DNA of 64,000 nt from Paenibacillus sp. RUD330. Lineage in GTDB: Bacteria; Bacillota; Bacilli; Paenibacillales; Paenibacillaceae. The notes below the pieces were generated by a model. It had not been told where the DNA came from, made no database searches, and saw nothing but the letters and a program-made list of their open reading frames with translations. The translations under genes were made by a program, and so were the position numbers. This document shows positions 1 through 7,390 of this stretch, piece after piece (within the stretch, counting starts at the first letter, position 1; every line of letters starts with the position of its first letter). The stretch spans positions 5,202,001 to 5,266,000 of the forward strand of contig NZ_CP022655.2 in NCBI RefSeq assembly GCF_002243345.2. The letters are read 5' to 3'.

Positions 1-762
1 CAGCCGCCTGTCCGGACTGGATGCGCCCACCCATTCGGGAAGGAAGTTGACCGCGCCGATGAAGGAGGCGACAAAGGGATTTCCCGGATGATCGTAGATG
101 TCCGTCGGCGTGCCGGCCTGCATCACCTTGCCGCCGTTCATGACGACGATCTCGTCCGCCATCGTGAGCGCTTCCTCTTGGTCATGGGTGACCATGACGG
201 TGGTAATGCCGAGCTTCTCCTGCAGCAGGCACAGCTCCTCGCGCAGAGTGGCGCGCACGTTGGCGTCCAGGGCTGACAGCGGCTCGTCGAGCAGCAGCAC
301 CTCCGGCTGCAGCGCCAGCGCACGGGCCAGCGCGACCCGCTGCTGCTGGCCGCCGGACAGCTGGGCCGGATAGCGGTCCTTTACGCTTTCCAGACGGACG
401 AGCTTCAGCAGCTCGTCCACTCTGGCTCCTATTTCCCGTCTCGGCATATTCCCCTTGAGGCCGTAAGCGATATTCCCCGCCGCCGTCATATGCGGGAACA
501 GCGCGTAAGACTGGAACACGAAGCCGAAGCGCCTCTTGGAGGCGGGCACGCTCGTCAGGCTGCGTCCGCCCAGCGCCACCTCGCCCCGGTCGGGCTGCTC
601 CAGCCCCGCCATGATGCGCAGCAGCGTCGTTTTGCCGCAGCCGCTCGGTCCCAGCAGGCAGGTCAGCTTCCCCTCGGGAGCATGCACATCGACTCCGCCG
701 AGCGCCTCGAAAGCGCCGAATGATTTGCCTACTCCGCGTGCCGTCAATCCTTCCTTTGCCAT
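1..762 (-). CDS. ABC importer ATP-binding subunit, PotA/PhnT type (3' end outside window)
   Basis: Cytoplasmic ATPase subunit of an importer of the spermidine/iron/2-aminoethylphosphonate class; 254 codons are visible and the C-terminus runs off the window. Walker [10 protein letters not shown] lies near residue 38, the signature LSGGQQQR near 134, Walker [13 protein letters not shown] near 154 and the H-loop VTHDQEEA follows. The tail [17 protein letters not shown] begins the regulatory domain typical of this class. The ATG at 762 is preceded by GGAGGG at good spacing; upstream in-frame sequence is not protein-like. The permease and binding-protein genes are not in view, so the substrate is unknown; aminoethylphosphonate (PhnT2-like) is only a guess from the FIG-x-NFLP stretch. 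Confidence 0.9.
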   Translation of the reverse strand, partial: MAKEGLTARGVGKSFGAFEALGGVDVHAPEGKLTCLLGPSGCGKTTLLRIMAGLEQPDRGEVALGGRSLTSVPASKRRFGFVFQSYALFPHMTAAGNIAYGLKGNMPRREIGARVDELLKLVRLESVKDRYPAQLSGGQQQRVALARALALQPEVLLLDEPLSALDANVRATLREELCLLQEKLGITTVMVTHDQEEALTMADEIVVMNGGKVMQAGTPTDIYDHPGNPFVASFIGAVNFLPEWVGASSPDRRL

Positions 763-797
763 GGGCACCCTCCATCCTGCTCGTTCTTGCTTTCATG

Positions 798-826
798 ATA
801 GGAGTGAAGTGTAAATAGAATGTCAA
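798..826 (-). promoter_or_regulatory. Candidate sigma-A promoter for the importer ATPase gene
   Basis: Reading the minus strand, TTGACA (821-826) and TCCTAT (798-803) are separated by 17 bases and point at the ATG at 762. The -35 is a perfect match; the -10 is weaker. Confidence 0.45.
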
Positions 827-850
827 AACCAAGTTAAGATTGTGTGTTTT

Positions 851-885
851 GTTGTTTTCACTTTTAATTTATGTTGTTTTCGCTT
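851..885. repeat. Two direct repeats GTTGTTTTC(A/G)CTT 22 bp apart
   Basis: The 13-mer occurs at 851-863 and 873-885, two helical turns apart, just upstream of the promoter at 798-826. It looks like a regulator binding region; no regulator is identified. Confidence 0.4.
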
Positions 886-1040
886 GTTTTTCAAGACTAA
901 TCCCCATGTTTGTGGCTTTCAAATGACGAACCCGCCCATCCAGCTCCCCATCATCCTCATGAAAGGCCCTCCTTTCACGGATCTTCAATCATCGGACTAG
1001 CCGATGACAGCATCAAACGAATGACAAGCCTCCGAGTAGT

Positions 1041-1141
1041 TAGACGGGGGTTTCGGCTTATTCTGCCGTTTCTGCCGGAAATGCTCCGAGCGAGACGGGT
1101 TTCCCCGCTTATTTGGCCGTTTCTGCCGCAAAAGCTCGAGT
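1041..1141. repeat. Imperfect tandem direct repeat of about 50 bp
   Basis: Two copies (about 1041-1091 and 1092-1141) share the starts AGACGGG and the core GCCGTTTCTGCCG; a third copy begins at 1142 and breaks off. Lies in non-coding DNA between convergent... rather, between two minus-strand transcription units. Confidence 0.55.
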
Positions 1142-1218
1142 AAGACGGTTCTTCCATGCTCGAGGTTTCCCATTGCCTGAGGGTGCGATGACCGCCCTGT
1201 GTTCCGCCATCGCCAGCC

Positions 1219-1244
1219 AAAAAAAGAACCGCCCTAGGCGGTTC
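1219..1244 (-). terminator. Rho-independent terminator of the sigma/anti-sigma operon
   Basis: Perfect stem GAACCGCC/GGCGGTTC (1226-1244) followed on the minus strand by seven T residues. It lies downstream of the anti-sigma gene; the 9-bp tandem repeat at 1321-1410 sits between them. The rest of 763-1513 holds no gene I can support. Confidence 0.8.
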
Positions 1245-1320
1245 CAATCATGATATAGGGCACTTTTTTGATTTCCTTGCTTCTTGGTCCGTTTGGTTTC
1301 CTTGGTTTCCTTGGTTCCTG

Positions 1321-1410
1321 CTTCTTGCTCTTCTTGCTCTTCTTGCTCTTCTTGCTCTTCTTGCTCTTCTTGCTCTTCTTGCTCTTCTTGCTCTTCTTGC
1401 TCTTCCGGCT
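1321..1410. repeat. 9-bp tandem repeat, nine exact copies plus one variant
   Basis: The unit CTTCTTGCT repeats exactly nine times from 1321 to 1401, with a variant tenth copy to 1410 and two further exact copies at 1446-1463. Every frame is open across it because the period is a multiple of three (for example Glu-Glu-Gln or Lys-Lys-Ser repeats), so open frames here are not evidence of a gene. It lies between the anti-sigma stop codon and the terminator. Confidence 0.85.
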
Positions 1411-1513
1411 CTCCATGGCTTGCCTTATTCTCCATGCTCCATGCGCTTCTTGCTCTTCTTGCTTTCACCCCTTGCCTGCTTTTTCCGCCATGCTTCTATC
1501 CCTGCCCGTGCGT

Positions 1514-2467
1514 TCATTCCTTGCCCGCCTGCTTCACATCCACCACGATCGTATCCAAAAGCCTGCCGTCCGCGTAGGGAAGCAGGCGCCAGCGTCCCGG
1601 CTCGGGCAGCGACATCATGGAGACGGCGCTCAGGTCGGCGCCGTTCAAGGAGCCGGAAAAGAACGAATCCGTCGAGAAGACGTCGACAGGCCGTTCCTCT
1701 CCTTCTTTGATCGCCTTCACCTGGAAGCCTCCGTCGAACTTCTCCTTGTCCCCCCAGAAATGCCACATGTACTTCTGGTGCATGCCTGCCGAGAAACCGG
1801 CGTCTATGAAGGCCACCTTTCCTTCCACGCCGCGCATGAGATAGGCTCCGGAGCGGAACTCGGGACTGGCCTGCCAGTCCGGCTCATGCAAGGCTATCGT
1901 CACATGTCCGTAGGAAACCCCGTCGAGAAGCACGTCGAGCCTCCACAGTCCGCCGAGGGGGAGGACGAACTGCATCCCATGCCTCTCCAATCCTTCATAA
2001 CCGCTGTCCGGACTCCGGATCAGGCCGGAGTATGCGGTCTCTCTCCAGCCCGATTCGGCATGCACGGCTTCCACTCGGAGGTTTTTGCCCTCAAAGACGC
2101 GGAAGGGAGCGGTGAACGAGAATACATAACCCTGCATGATGCCTGCCCGCGCATCCGGCTCCGGATAGATGGCGAACAGCTGCTTGCCCTGCTCGAAATA
2201 GGCATGGCTCTCCGTCAGACCTCCCTGTCCCCGATGGCCCGGCAACGGAGACGGCAGTCCCCAAACCGCGGCCAGACAGACAGCCGTCAGCACCGCAGCC
2301 AGAATAGCCCGACGCGGCCTCCTCCAGGCCTCTCCCCCCCGCCCTGCGGACTGCGAATGGATCCTGCGGCTCACCGCCTGCGCCATTTCCTCCGTGAACC
2401 GGCCGGAGACGAATGGCGACGGCTGCATCCGGCTTCTCAGCCTCTCATTCCGATCGTTGGCGTTCAA
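1514..2467 (-). CDS. Membrane-anchored anti-sigma-like protein with DUF4871-like outer domain
   Basis: Probably restrains the adjacent ECF sigma factor (inferred from position and topology). A charged N-terminal segment of about 50 residues is followed by one membrane helix (about residues 55-73, ILAAVLTAVCLAAVWGL) and a large outer domain. The stretch around YLMRGVEGKVAFID and QKYMWHFWGDKEKFDG resembles DUF4871 proteins of Bacillus such as YhfM (from memory, not searched). I chose TTG at 2467, which has AAAGGAGG nine bases ahead and overlaps the sigma gene by 23 bases; an ATG at 2494 in the same frame is an alternative with a poorer ribosome site. No cysteine-based zinc anti-sigma motif is visible in the N-terminal part. 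Confidence 0.75.
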   Translation of the reverse strand: MNANDRNERLRSRMQPSPFVSGRFTEEMAQAVSRRIHSQSAGRGGEAWRRPRRAILAAVLTAVCLAAVWGLPSPLPGHRGQGGLTESHAYFEQGKQLFAIYPEPDARAGIMQGYVFSFTAPFRVFEGKNLRVEAVHAESGWRETAYSGLIRSPDSGYEGLERHGMQFVLPLGGLWRLDVLLDGVSYGHVTIALHEPDWQASPEFRSGAYLMRGVEGKVAFIDAGFSAGMHQKYMWHFWGDKEKFDGGFQVKAIKEGEERPVDVFSTDSFFSGSLNGADLSAVSMMSLPEPGRWRLLPYADGRLLDTIVVDVKQAGKE

Positions 2468-3023
2468 TGCCTTCGGCCTCCTTTCCATCCTCAATCAGCA
2501 GTTGGCCAAGCTTCTTCCTGGCCCGGTGCGTCCGGGATTTCACCGTTCCTGCCGGAAGCCCCGTCATGGCCGCGATCTCCTTCACGGCAAAGCCATAATG
2601 ATAGTCCAGAATGAGCAGCTCCCTGTATTTTCGCGGCAGGCTCATCACCGCCTCCCACAACGAGCGGCTCTCCATCCGGTCGAAAAAGACGACGTCGGCG
2701 CCGGGAGAGCTTCCGGATGCCGTGAACAGATCGGTCAGCGTCACCTTGCGGACGAAAGCGCTCTGCAAATAATGCAGGGCTTTATTGCGCGTGATTTTGA
2801 GCAGCCAGCCTTTGACGGAGCCGTCCCCGCGATAGGCGTGCAGCGAGCTGTACGCCGACAGGAATACCTCCTGGGACAGATCGTCCGCCGCATCGGCCCG
2901 GCGCGTCAGGAAGTAGGCGAACCTCCATACGTCGTCCCCGAAATGATCCATCAGATCCTGCAGCACCCTGCCGCGGTCGAATCCCGGAGCCAGATGCTTG
3001 ATATAGTCCAGTTTTTCCGACAT
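2445..3023 (-). CDS. ECF-type RNA polymerase sigma factor
   Basis: Sigma-70 family factor of 192 residues that directs RNA polymerase to stress or envelope promoters. Region 2 contains DDLSQEVFLSAY near residue 48 and region 2.4 continues to WLLKITRNKALHYLQ. Region 4 has the helix-turn-helix around FAVKEIAAMTGLPAGTVKSR, followed by the basic RARKKL. The ATG at 3023 is preceded by GAGGGGGG; the longer upstream frame is not conserved-looking. It overlaps the downstream anti-sigma-like gene, the usual arrangement of an ECF pair, and a candidate ECF promoter lies directly upstream, suggesting autoregulation. Confidence 0.92.
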   Translation of the reverse strand: MSEKLDYIKHLAPGFDRGRVLQDLMDHFGDDVWRFAYFLTRRADAADDLSQEVFLSAYSSLHAYRGDGSVKGWLLKITRNKALHYLQSAFVRKVTLTDLFTASGSSPGADVVFFDRMESRSLWEAVMSLPRKYRELLILDYHYGFAVKEIAAMTGLPAGTVKSRTHRARKKLGQLLIEDGKEAEGIERQRSE

Positions 3024-3046
3024 GGCCGCCCCCCTCATGCATATAG

Positions 3047-3072
3047 GACCGCTTTGGCGGACGATCGGTTCC
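3047..3072 (-). promoter_or_regulatory. Candidate ECF-type autoregulatory promoter
   Basis: On the minus strand GGAACC (3067-3072) is followed after 16 bases by GGTC(CTA), matching the general ECF pattern GGAAC-N16-CGTC with one mismatch. The predicted leader to ATG 3023 is short but contains the ribosome site. Confidence 0.4.
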
Positions 3073-3153
3073 ATTTTTTCAAGAAAAAATCTTGGCGCGA
3101 AGATCCTTCCAGGCAAGCCTGCTCTGTCTTGCAGGACGAAGCTTGCGAACAGC

Positions 3154-3191
3154 AAAAAGACCGTTCTCCCCTGATAACGGGGGAACGGTCT
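3154..3191 (-). terminator. Terminator of the IolW-like gene
   Basis: Hairpin with arms GACCGTTCTCCCC and GGGGGAACGGTC, followed on the minus strand by TTTTT. It lies about 80 bases past the stop codon at 3274. Confidence 0.8.
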
Positions 3192-3273
3192 CGCGCCGGG
3201 ATGCATTCGGTTTTGTACAAGCCGTTCCGACGACCAGGATCCCAACAGCCGGCCTCCTTTTTTCAAGAAAAAG

Positions 3274-4347
3274 CTATTCTTTCTTGGCGGTCTCGTCGAG
3301 TGCCGGCGCCAGATCGATGACCCTCCGCTCCCGGGCGCTGCGATGCGCCGCCTCGATCAGCCTGATGACCTCCATCGCTTCCTCCGCGCCGACCGGGGGG
3401 TTGCCGCCGCCGGATATCGCCTCCGCGATGCCGCGGTAATAGTCCTGATAGCTGCCGGGCAGCGTGTCGATCTTGGTGCGCATGGTGAGGTCGCCGACGG
3501 CTGTCGTCAGCTCGCCGTAGCATTCCTCCTTGTCCGCGCCCCAGTCGGCGTCGCCCGGCCTCAGGCCGGCCTTCAGCTGATCCTCCTGCGGATCCAGCCC
3601 GTATTTGATATAGCTCCCCAGATCGCCATGGACCATGAAGCGCGGCCCCGCCTGCCGGACCAGCGTGCCGGCCCGCAGAATCGCCCGCGACTGGGGATAG
3701 GCGAGCACCAGGTGGAAGTAGTCCACCGTCTCCGCTTCATCCCGATCGAGCCGCAGATCGGCCCAAATGGAATCCGGACGGCCTAGAACCTGCACAGCCT
3801 GGTCGATGAGATGCGCTCCGAGGTCGTACAGAATGCCGGAGCCCGGCAGCGGCTGATCCCGCCACCTCGCCTCGACCTCCACCTCCGGCGAATACCGGTC
3901 GTAATGCGCCTCGTAGACGGAAACCCGTCCGATCGTGCCGGAATCCAGCACCTGGCGCACGGTAAGGAAGTCGTTGTCCCAGCGGCGGTTGTGGAAAACG
4001 CTGAGCATGACGCCCTTGGTCCGCGCCAGCTCGATCAGCTCTTCCGCCTCGCGCACCGTATTGGTGAACGGCTTCTCCACCACGACATGCTTGCCCGCGA
4101 GAATGGCGCTCTTGGCATGCTCGTAGTGCAGCGTATTCGGGCTTGCCACGACGACCAGCTCCACTCCGCTGCCCAGCAGCGCTTCCACGTCTTCGTACAC
4201 GTCGACGTTTTCATAATCCTCCCGGACTTTATCCGTCTGGGAGGTGACGACTCCGGTCAGCTGCAAGCCTTCCTCGGCTGCGATGAGGGGGGCGTGGAAT
4301 ACCGAGCCTGACAGGCCGTATCCGATCAATCCCGTTCGTATGCCCAT
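3274..4347 (-). CDS. iolW: Gfo/Idh/MocA oxidoreductase, scyllo-inositol dehydrogenase (IolW)-like
   Basis: NAD(P)-dependent dehydrogenase of 357 residues. The N-terminal Rossmann fold starts with GLIGYGLSGSVFHAP (residues 6-20); the catalytic Lys is in EKPFTNT near residue 95 and the Asp/His pair in LYDLGAHLIDQ near 178. The strings GYGLSGSVFH and VFHNRRWDNDFLT are characteristic of YvaA/IolW proteins, NADP-dependent scyllo-inositol dehydrogenases of Bacillus (family knowledge). It stands alone between its own terminator and an unrelated exporter gene; no other inositol gene is in the window, so the exact polyol substrate is unproven. ATG 4347 has GGAGGCG ahead of it. Confidence 0.85.
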   Translation of the reverse strand: MGIRTGLIGYGLSGSVFHAPLIAAEEGLQLTGVVTSQTDKVREDYENVDVYEDVEALLGSGVELVVVASPNTLHYEHAKSAILAGKHVVVEKPFTNTVREAEELIELARTKGVMLSVFHNRRWDNDFLTVRQVLDSGTIGRVSVYEAHYDRYSPEVEVEARWRDQPLPGSGILYDLGAHLIDQAVQVLGRPDSIWADLRLDRDEAETVDYFHLVLAYPQSRAILRAGTLVRQAGPRFMVHGDLGSYIKYGLDPQEDQLKAGLRPGDADWGADKEECYGELTTAVGDLTMRTKIDTLPGSYQDYYRGIAEAISGGGNPPVGAEEAMEVIRLIEAAHRSARERRVIDLAPALDETAKKE

Positions 4348-4467
4348 GATGAACGCCTCCGTTTCGGTAGGATTAAGGTACTTATCCTTACCCGCATGCC
4401 GCCTCGCGGAACCAGAGCCAAGCTCCGAAGCCCCCGAACGGATCGGCCGCTCGGCTCTTCAGCCCGG

Positions 4468-6201
4468 TCAAGCCTGCACTCCGGTCAGACGGGCGTACAA
4501 GCCTCCCCGGGCTATGAGCTCATCATGCGTGCCTTCCTCCGCGATGCCCCGCTCCGAGAGCACGAGAATCCGGCCCGCGCTCCGGATCGTCGACAGCCGG
4601 TGGGCGATGACGAACGTCGTACGGCCCCTCGCCAGCCGCTCCAGGCTTTCCTGGACCGCCCTTTCGCTCCGGTAGTCGAGAGCGGAGGTCGCTTCGTCCA
4701 GGATGAGAATGGACGGATTCTTGAGGAACACCCTGGCGATGCTGATGCGCTGGCGCTGTCCGCCGGACAGCTTCACGCCCCGCTGCCCGACCATGGAGCC
4801 GTAGCCTTGCGGCAGCTCCAGGATGAATGCATCGGCGTTCGCTTTCGCCGCCGCTTCCCTGACCTCGTCATCGGTCGCGTCCGGCCGGCCGTAGCGGATA
4901 TTGTCTGCGATCGTTCCCGCGAACAGATACGACTCCTGCTGCACGATGCCGATATGCCTGCGCAGCGACTTCAGCCGGATGTCCCGGACATCCTTGCCGT
5001 CGATCCTCACCGTTCCCTCGGTGCATCCATAGAATCGGGGAATGAGGCTGCAGAATGTCGTTTTGCCGACCCCCGAGGAGCCGACGAGAGCGATGAACTC
5101 GCCGGGGCGGGCCTTGAAGCCGATGCCGGCCAGCACATCCCCCTCCTCCCGCGAGTAGCGGAGGCTGACCCGGTCGAATTCAACTTCTCCGCGGACATGA
5201 TCGAGATCGGCGGCGTGATCCGCATCCGCGATATCGGGCTGGAGCTCCATGAGCTCCCGGAAGCGCTCGAATCCCGCGATGCCGTTCTGCAGGTTCTGCG
5301 TGAAATTCACCAGCATCCGGACCGGTGCGATCAAGGTGCCGATATAGAGCAGGAAGCTGATCAGGTCGGGCAGCTGCATTTCGCGGCGGCCGATAAGATA
5401 GGCGCCAACGACAACGACCAGAATCGTAAGCAGCGACACGAAGCTGTTCAGGCCGTTGAACATGACCGCCTCGGCCCAGTAGCCTCTTTTGCGGCTGTCG
5501 AAAAAACGGCGGTTTCGGCGCCTGAACTTTTCCGTCTCGGCCTCCTCGCCACTGAAGGCCTGCACGGCCCGGATGCCGGCAAGCGTGTCTTCGATTTGGG
5601 CATTGATGTCGCCGATGCGCTCCTTGCTCGTTTTCAGCGCCCTCTTCAGCTTTCCGCTGTACAAATAGACAAGCAGGAAAAGCACCGGAAGAATCAAGAA
5701 GATCAGCCCAGTGAGCGGGCCGTTGATCCGGCTCAGAATGACGAAAGAGCCTGCGATCCGCACCAGCGAGACGACGACATCCTCGGGCCCGTGATGGGCC
5801 AGCTCCGAAATGTCGAACAGGTCGTTCGTCATGCGCGACATCAGCTGGCCGGTGCTGGCGCTGTCATGGAAGGCGAAGCTCTGCTTCTGGACGTGGACGA
5901 ACAGATCTTCCCGCATGTCCGCCTACATTCTCGCGCCCACGGCATGCCCGAAGTAGTCCGTGTAGAAGCCGCTTGCGTATTCGACGATCATGAGGAACAA
6001 GAACACGCCGATGATCCTCGCCATCATCTCTGCCGCTATGCCTTGCCCGCTGATCGCCTCGCTTGTTATGCGGCTGATGAGCATGGGGTAAGCGAGGACG
6101 ACGAGGGAAGCCAGGGCGGCGAAGAACAGATCGGCGGCCAGCATGAGCCGGTAAGGCCTGTAATAGGCGAGGAATGCCTGGAGCCATTTCACGGGAAGCA
6201 C
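4468..6201 (-). pseudogene. ABC exporter (TMD-NBD half transporter) split by an in-frame amber codon
   Basis: A complete MsbA/BmrA-type half exporter of about 577 residues, interrupted by one TAG at 5923-5925. The first part (5923-6201, 92 residues) has the first membrane helices and ends at GHAVGARM; the second resumes in the same frame with ADMREDLFVHVQ. In the family these form one conserved stretch (GAR-[I/M]-E-x-DMRxDLFxHLQ), so the stop probably replaces a Glu codon. The rest is intact: Walker A GSSGVGKTT, signature LSGGQRQRISIAR, Walker B SILILDEATSALD and the H-loop IAHRLST. An internal ATG at 5916 could restart a TMD-truncated product but has only a weak ribosome site. A sequencing error must be excluded. 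Confidence 0.85.
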
Positions 6202-6354
6202 CTCCTGCGGACACAGCTTCCTTCTTGGAAGCGCGCCTTCTCCTTTCAGAGTATCCCTATCGCGGCGCGCGCTCTACGTAAAGGATGGCTATAGCCAAAC
6301 CCGCGGACGAACAGCCCTCCCAAAAGCCGGTTGTCACGGCTGGATCAAAAAGAC

Positions 6355-6379
6355 AAAAAGAAGCGCCCCGGCGGGCGCT
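6355..6379 (-). terminator. Terminator of the orphan response-regulator gene
   Basis: Stem AGCGCCC/GGGCGCT (6362-6379) followed on the minus strand by a T-rich tract, just past the stop at 6399. Confidence 0.75.
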
Positions 6380-6398
6380 CCTTCTTGCCTGGCATTCC

Positions 6399-7214
6399 TC
6401 AATCCGCGAGCCGGTAGCCGACTCCGCGCACGGTCTCGATGTACATCGGAGCCAGGGCGTTGTCGCCCAGCTTGCGCCGCAGGCTCTTCACATGGACGTC
6501 GACGACGTTGCTGTTGCCGAAAAACGGCGCATCCCAGATCGTCGCCATGAGATGGTCGCGCGTCTGGACGGCTCCCTCCGCGCCGATGAAGCTGAGCAGC
6601 AGCTCATACTCCGTCTTGGTCAGATCGATCGGGCTGCCGCCGCGGAACACCGCCATGCGCTTCGTGTCCAGGATCAGGTCCTTGAAGCCCAGAATGCCTG
6701 GATCGGCCTCGTCTGCGGCAGGATGCCGAAGCAGCCAGTCCTCGACGAGATCCAAAGCGTCCGCGGGGGATACCGTCTGCAGGACTCCGGTATCCGCGCT
6801 GCCGCGGAATTGAGTTCCTTGCTTGTCCCGGCCGTCCAGGAGAATGGCGCGGCTCTGCTTGGACGGATCCGCCATGAAGGTGCGGAAGCCGGGATCGCTG
6901 CCGAGCATGTCGGCCGCGCTGCCGTCGATCAGGTACAGGTCTGCCTGCAGGCTGTGCAGAACGTAATCATCCACGCGGTGGAAGACCATGACATCGTAGC
7001 AGGCGGCGGACAAGTCCCGGATCAGCTCATGCAGCAGGTTGGGGTACGGGCTGATCAGCACGATCCGCCGCGTCGAGGCGCAGATGATGGGCGGCAGGGC
7101 TTCAGCCGTCGAGACGGCGGATGCTTCCGCACCCGCCTTCGTTCCGTAGCCATAGCCCGGCAGATGAAGCTGCGCGAGCTTGACCAGGTCTTCTTCAGAA
7201 TGGATGCTGTTCAC
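6399..7214 (-). CDS. OmpR/PhoB-type DNA-binding regulator with degenerate receiver domain
   Basis: Transcription regulator of 271 residues. The C-terminal winged helix (about residues 170-270) is typical: LTKTEYELLLSFIGAEG, VDVHVKSLRRKLGD and IETVRGVGYRL. The N-terminal part (about 48-160) has receiver-like strands; DLYLIDGS keeps an Asp at the phosphorylation position, but the acidic pair normally at the end of strand 1 is replaced by IVLISPYPN, so ordinary phosphorylation is doubtful. A leader of about 45 residues precedes the receiver. The start is GTG 7214 with AGGAGGAG eight bases ahead. No histidine kinase is adjacent; the gene lies between two ABC exporters, which it may control (inference). 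Confidence 0.85.
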   Translation of the reverse strand: MNSIHSEEDLVKLAQLHLPGYGYGTKAGAEASAVSTAEALPPIICASTRRIVLISPYPNLLHELIRDLSAACYDVMVFHRVDDYVLHSLQADLYLIDGSAADMLGSDPGFRTFMADPSKQSRAILLDGRDKQGTQFRGSADTGVLQTVSPADALDLVEDWLLRHPAADEADPGILGFKDLILDTKRMAVFRGGSPIDLTKTEYELLLSFIGAEGAVQTRDHLMATIWDAPFFGNSNVVDVHVKSLRRKLGDNALAPMYIETVRGVGYRLAD

Positions 7215-7264
7215 TCCACAATCTCCTCCTATCCGTTGCCAGCTGCGAGAGGATCTGTTCTCGT

Positions 7265-7307
7265 TCTATCTCTGTCCCTATTTCTCTATCTGTCTGAGAC
7301 TCTATCT
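7265..7307. repeat. Three direct repeats TCTATCT upstream of the response regulator
   Basis: TCTATCT occurs at 7265, 7285 and 7301 in a pyrimidine-rich stretch between bmrA and the regulator start. Spaced short direct repeats are the usual form of OmpR-family sites, so this may be an autoregulatory site (inference). Confidence 0.3.
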
Positions 7308-7390
7308 GTGCAACCCCGTGATATTCCGTACAGAGGGCAGGCAGGCGCGGATCCGCCTCCCATTCCCTATGGCGGCATGCCGCCATGCTT

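Noticed and set aside
1109-1468. Open frame with Glu-Glu-Gln repeats on the minus strand
   Set aside because: Created by the 9-bp tandem repeat, which keeps all frames open; it runs through the terminator and lacks a start signal.
4396-6294. 632-codon open frame on the plus strand
   Set aside because: Antisense to the ABC exporter; no ribosome site, high-GC shadow composition.
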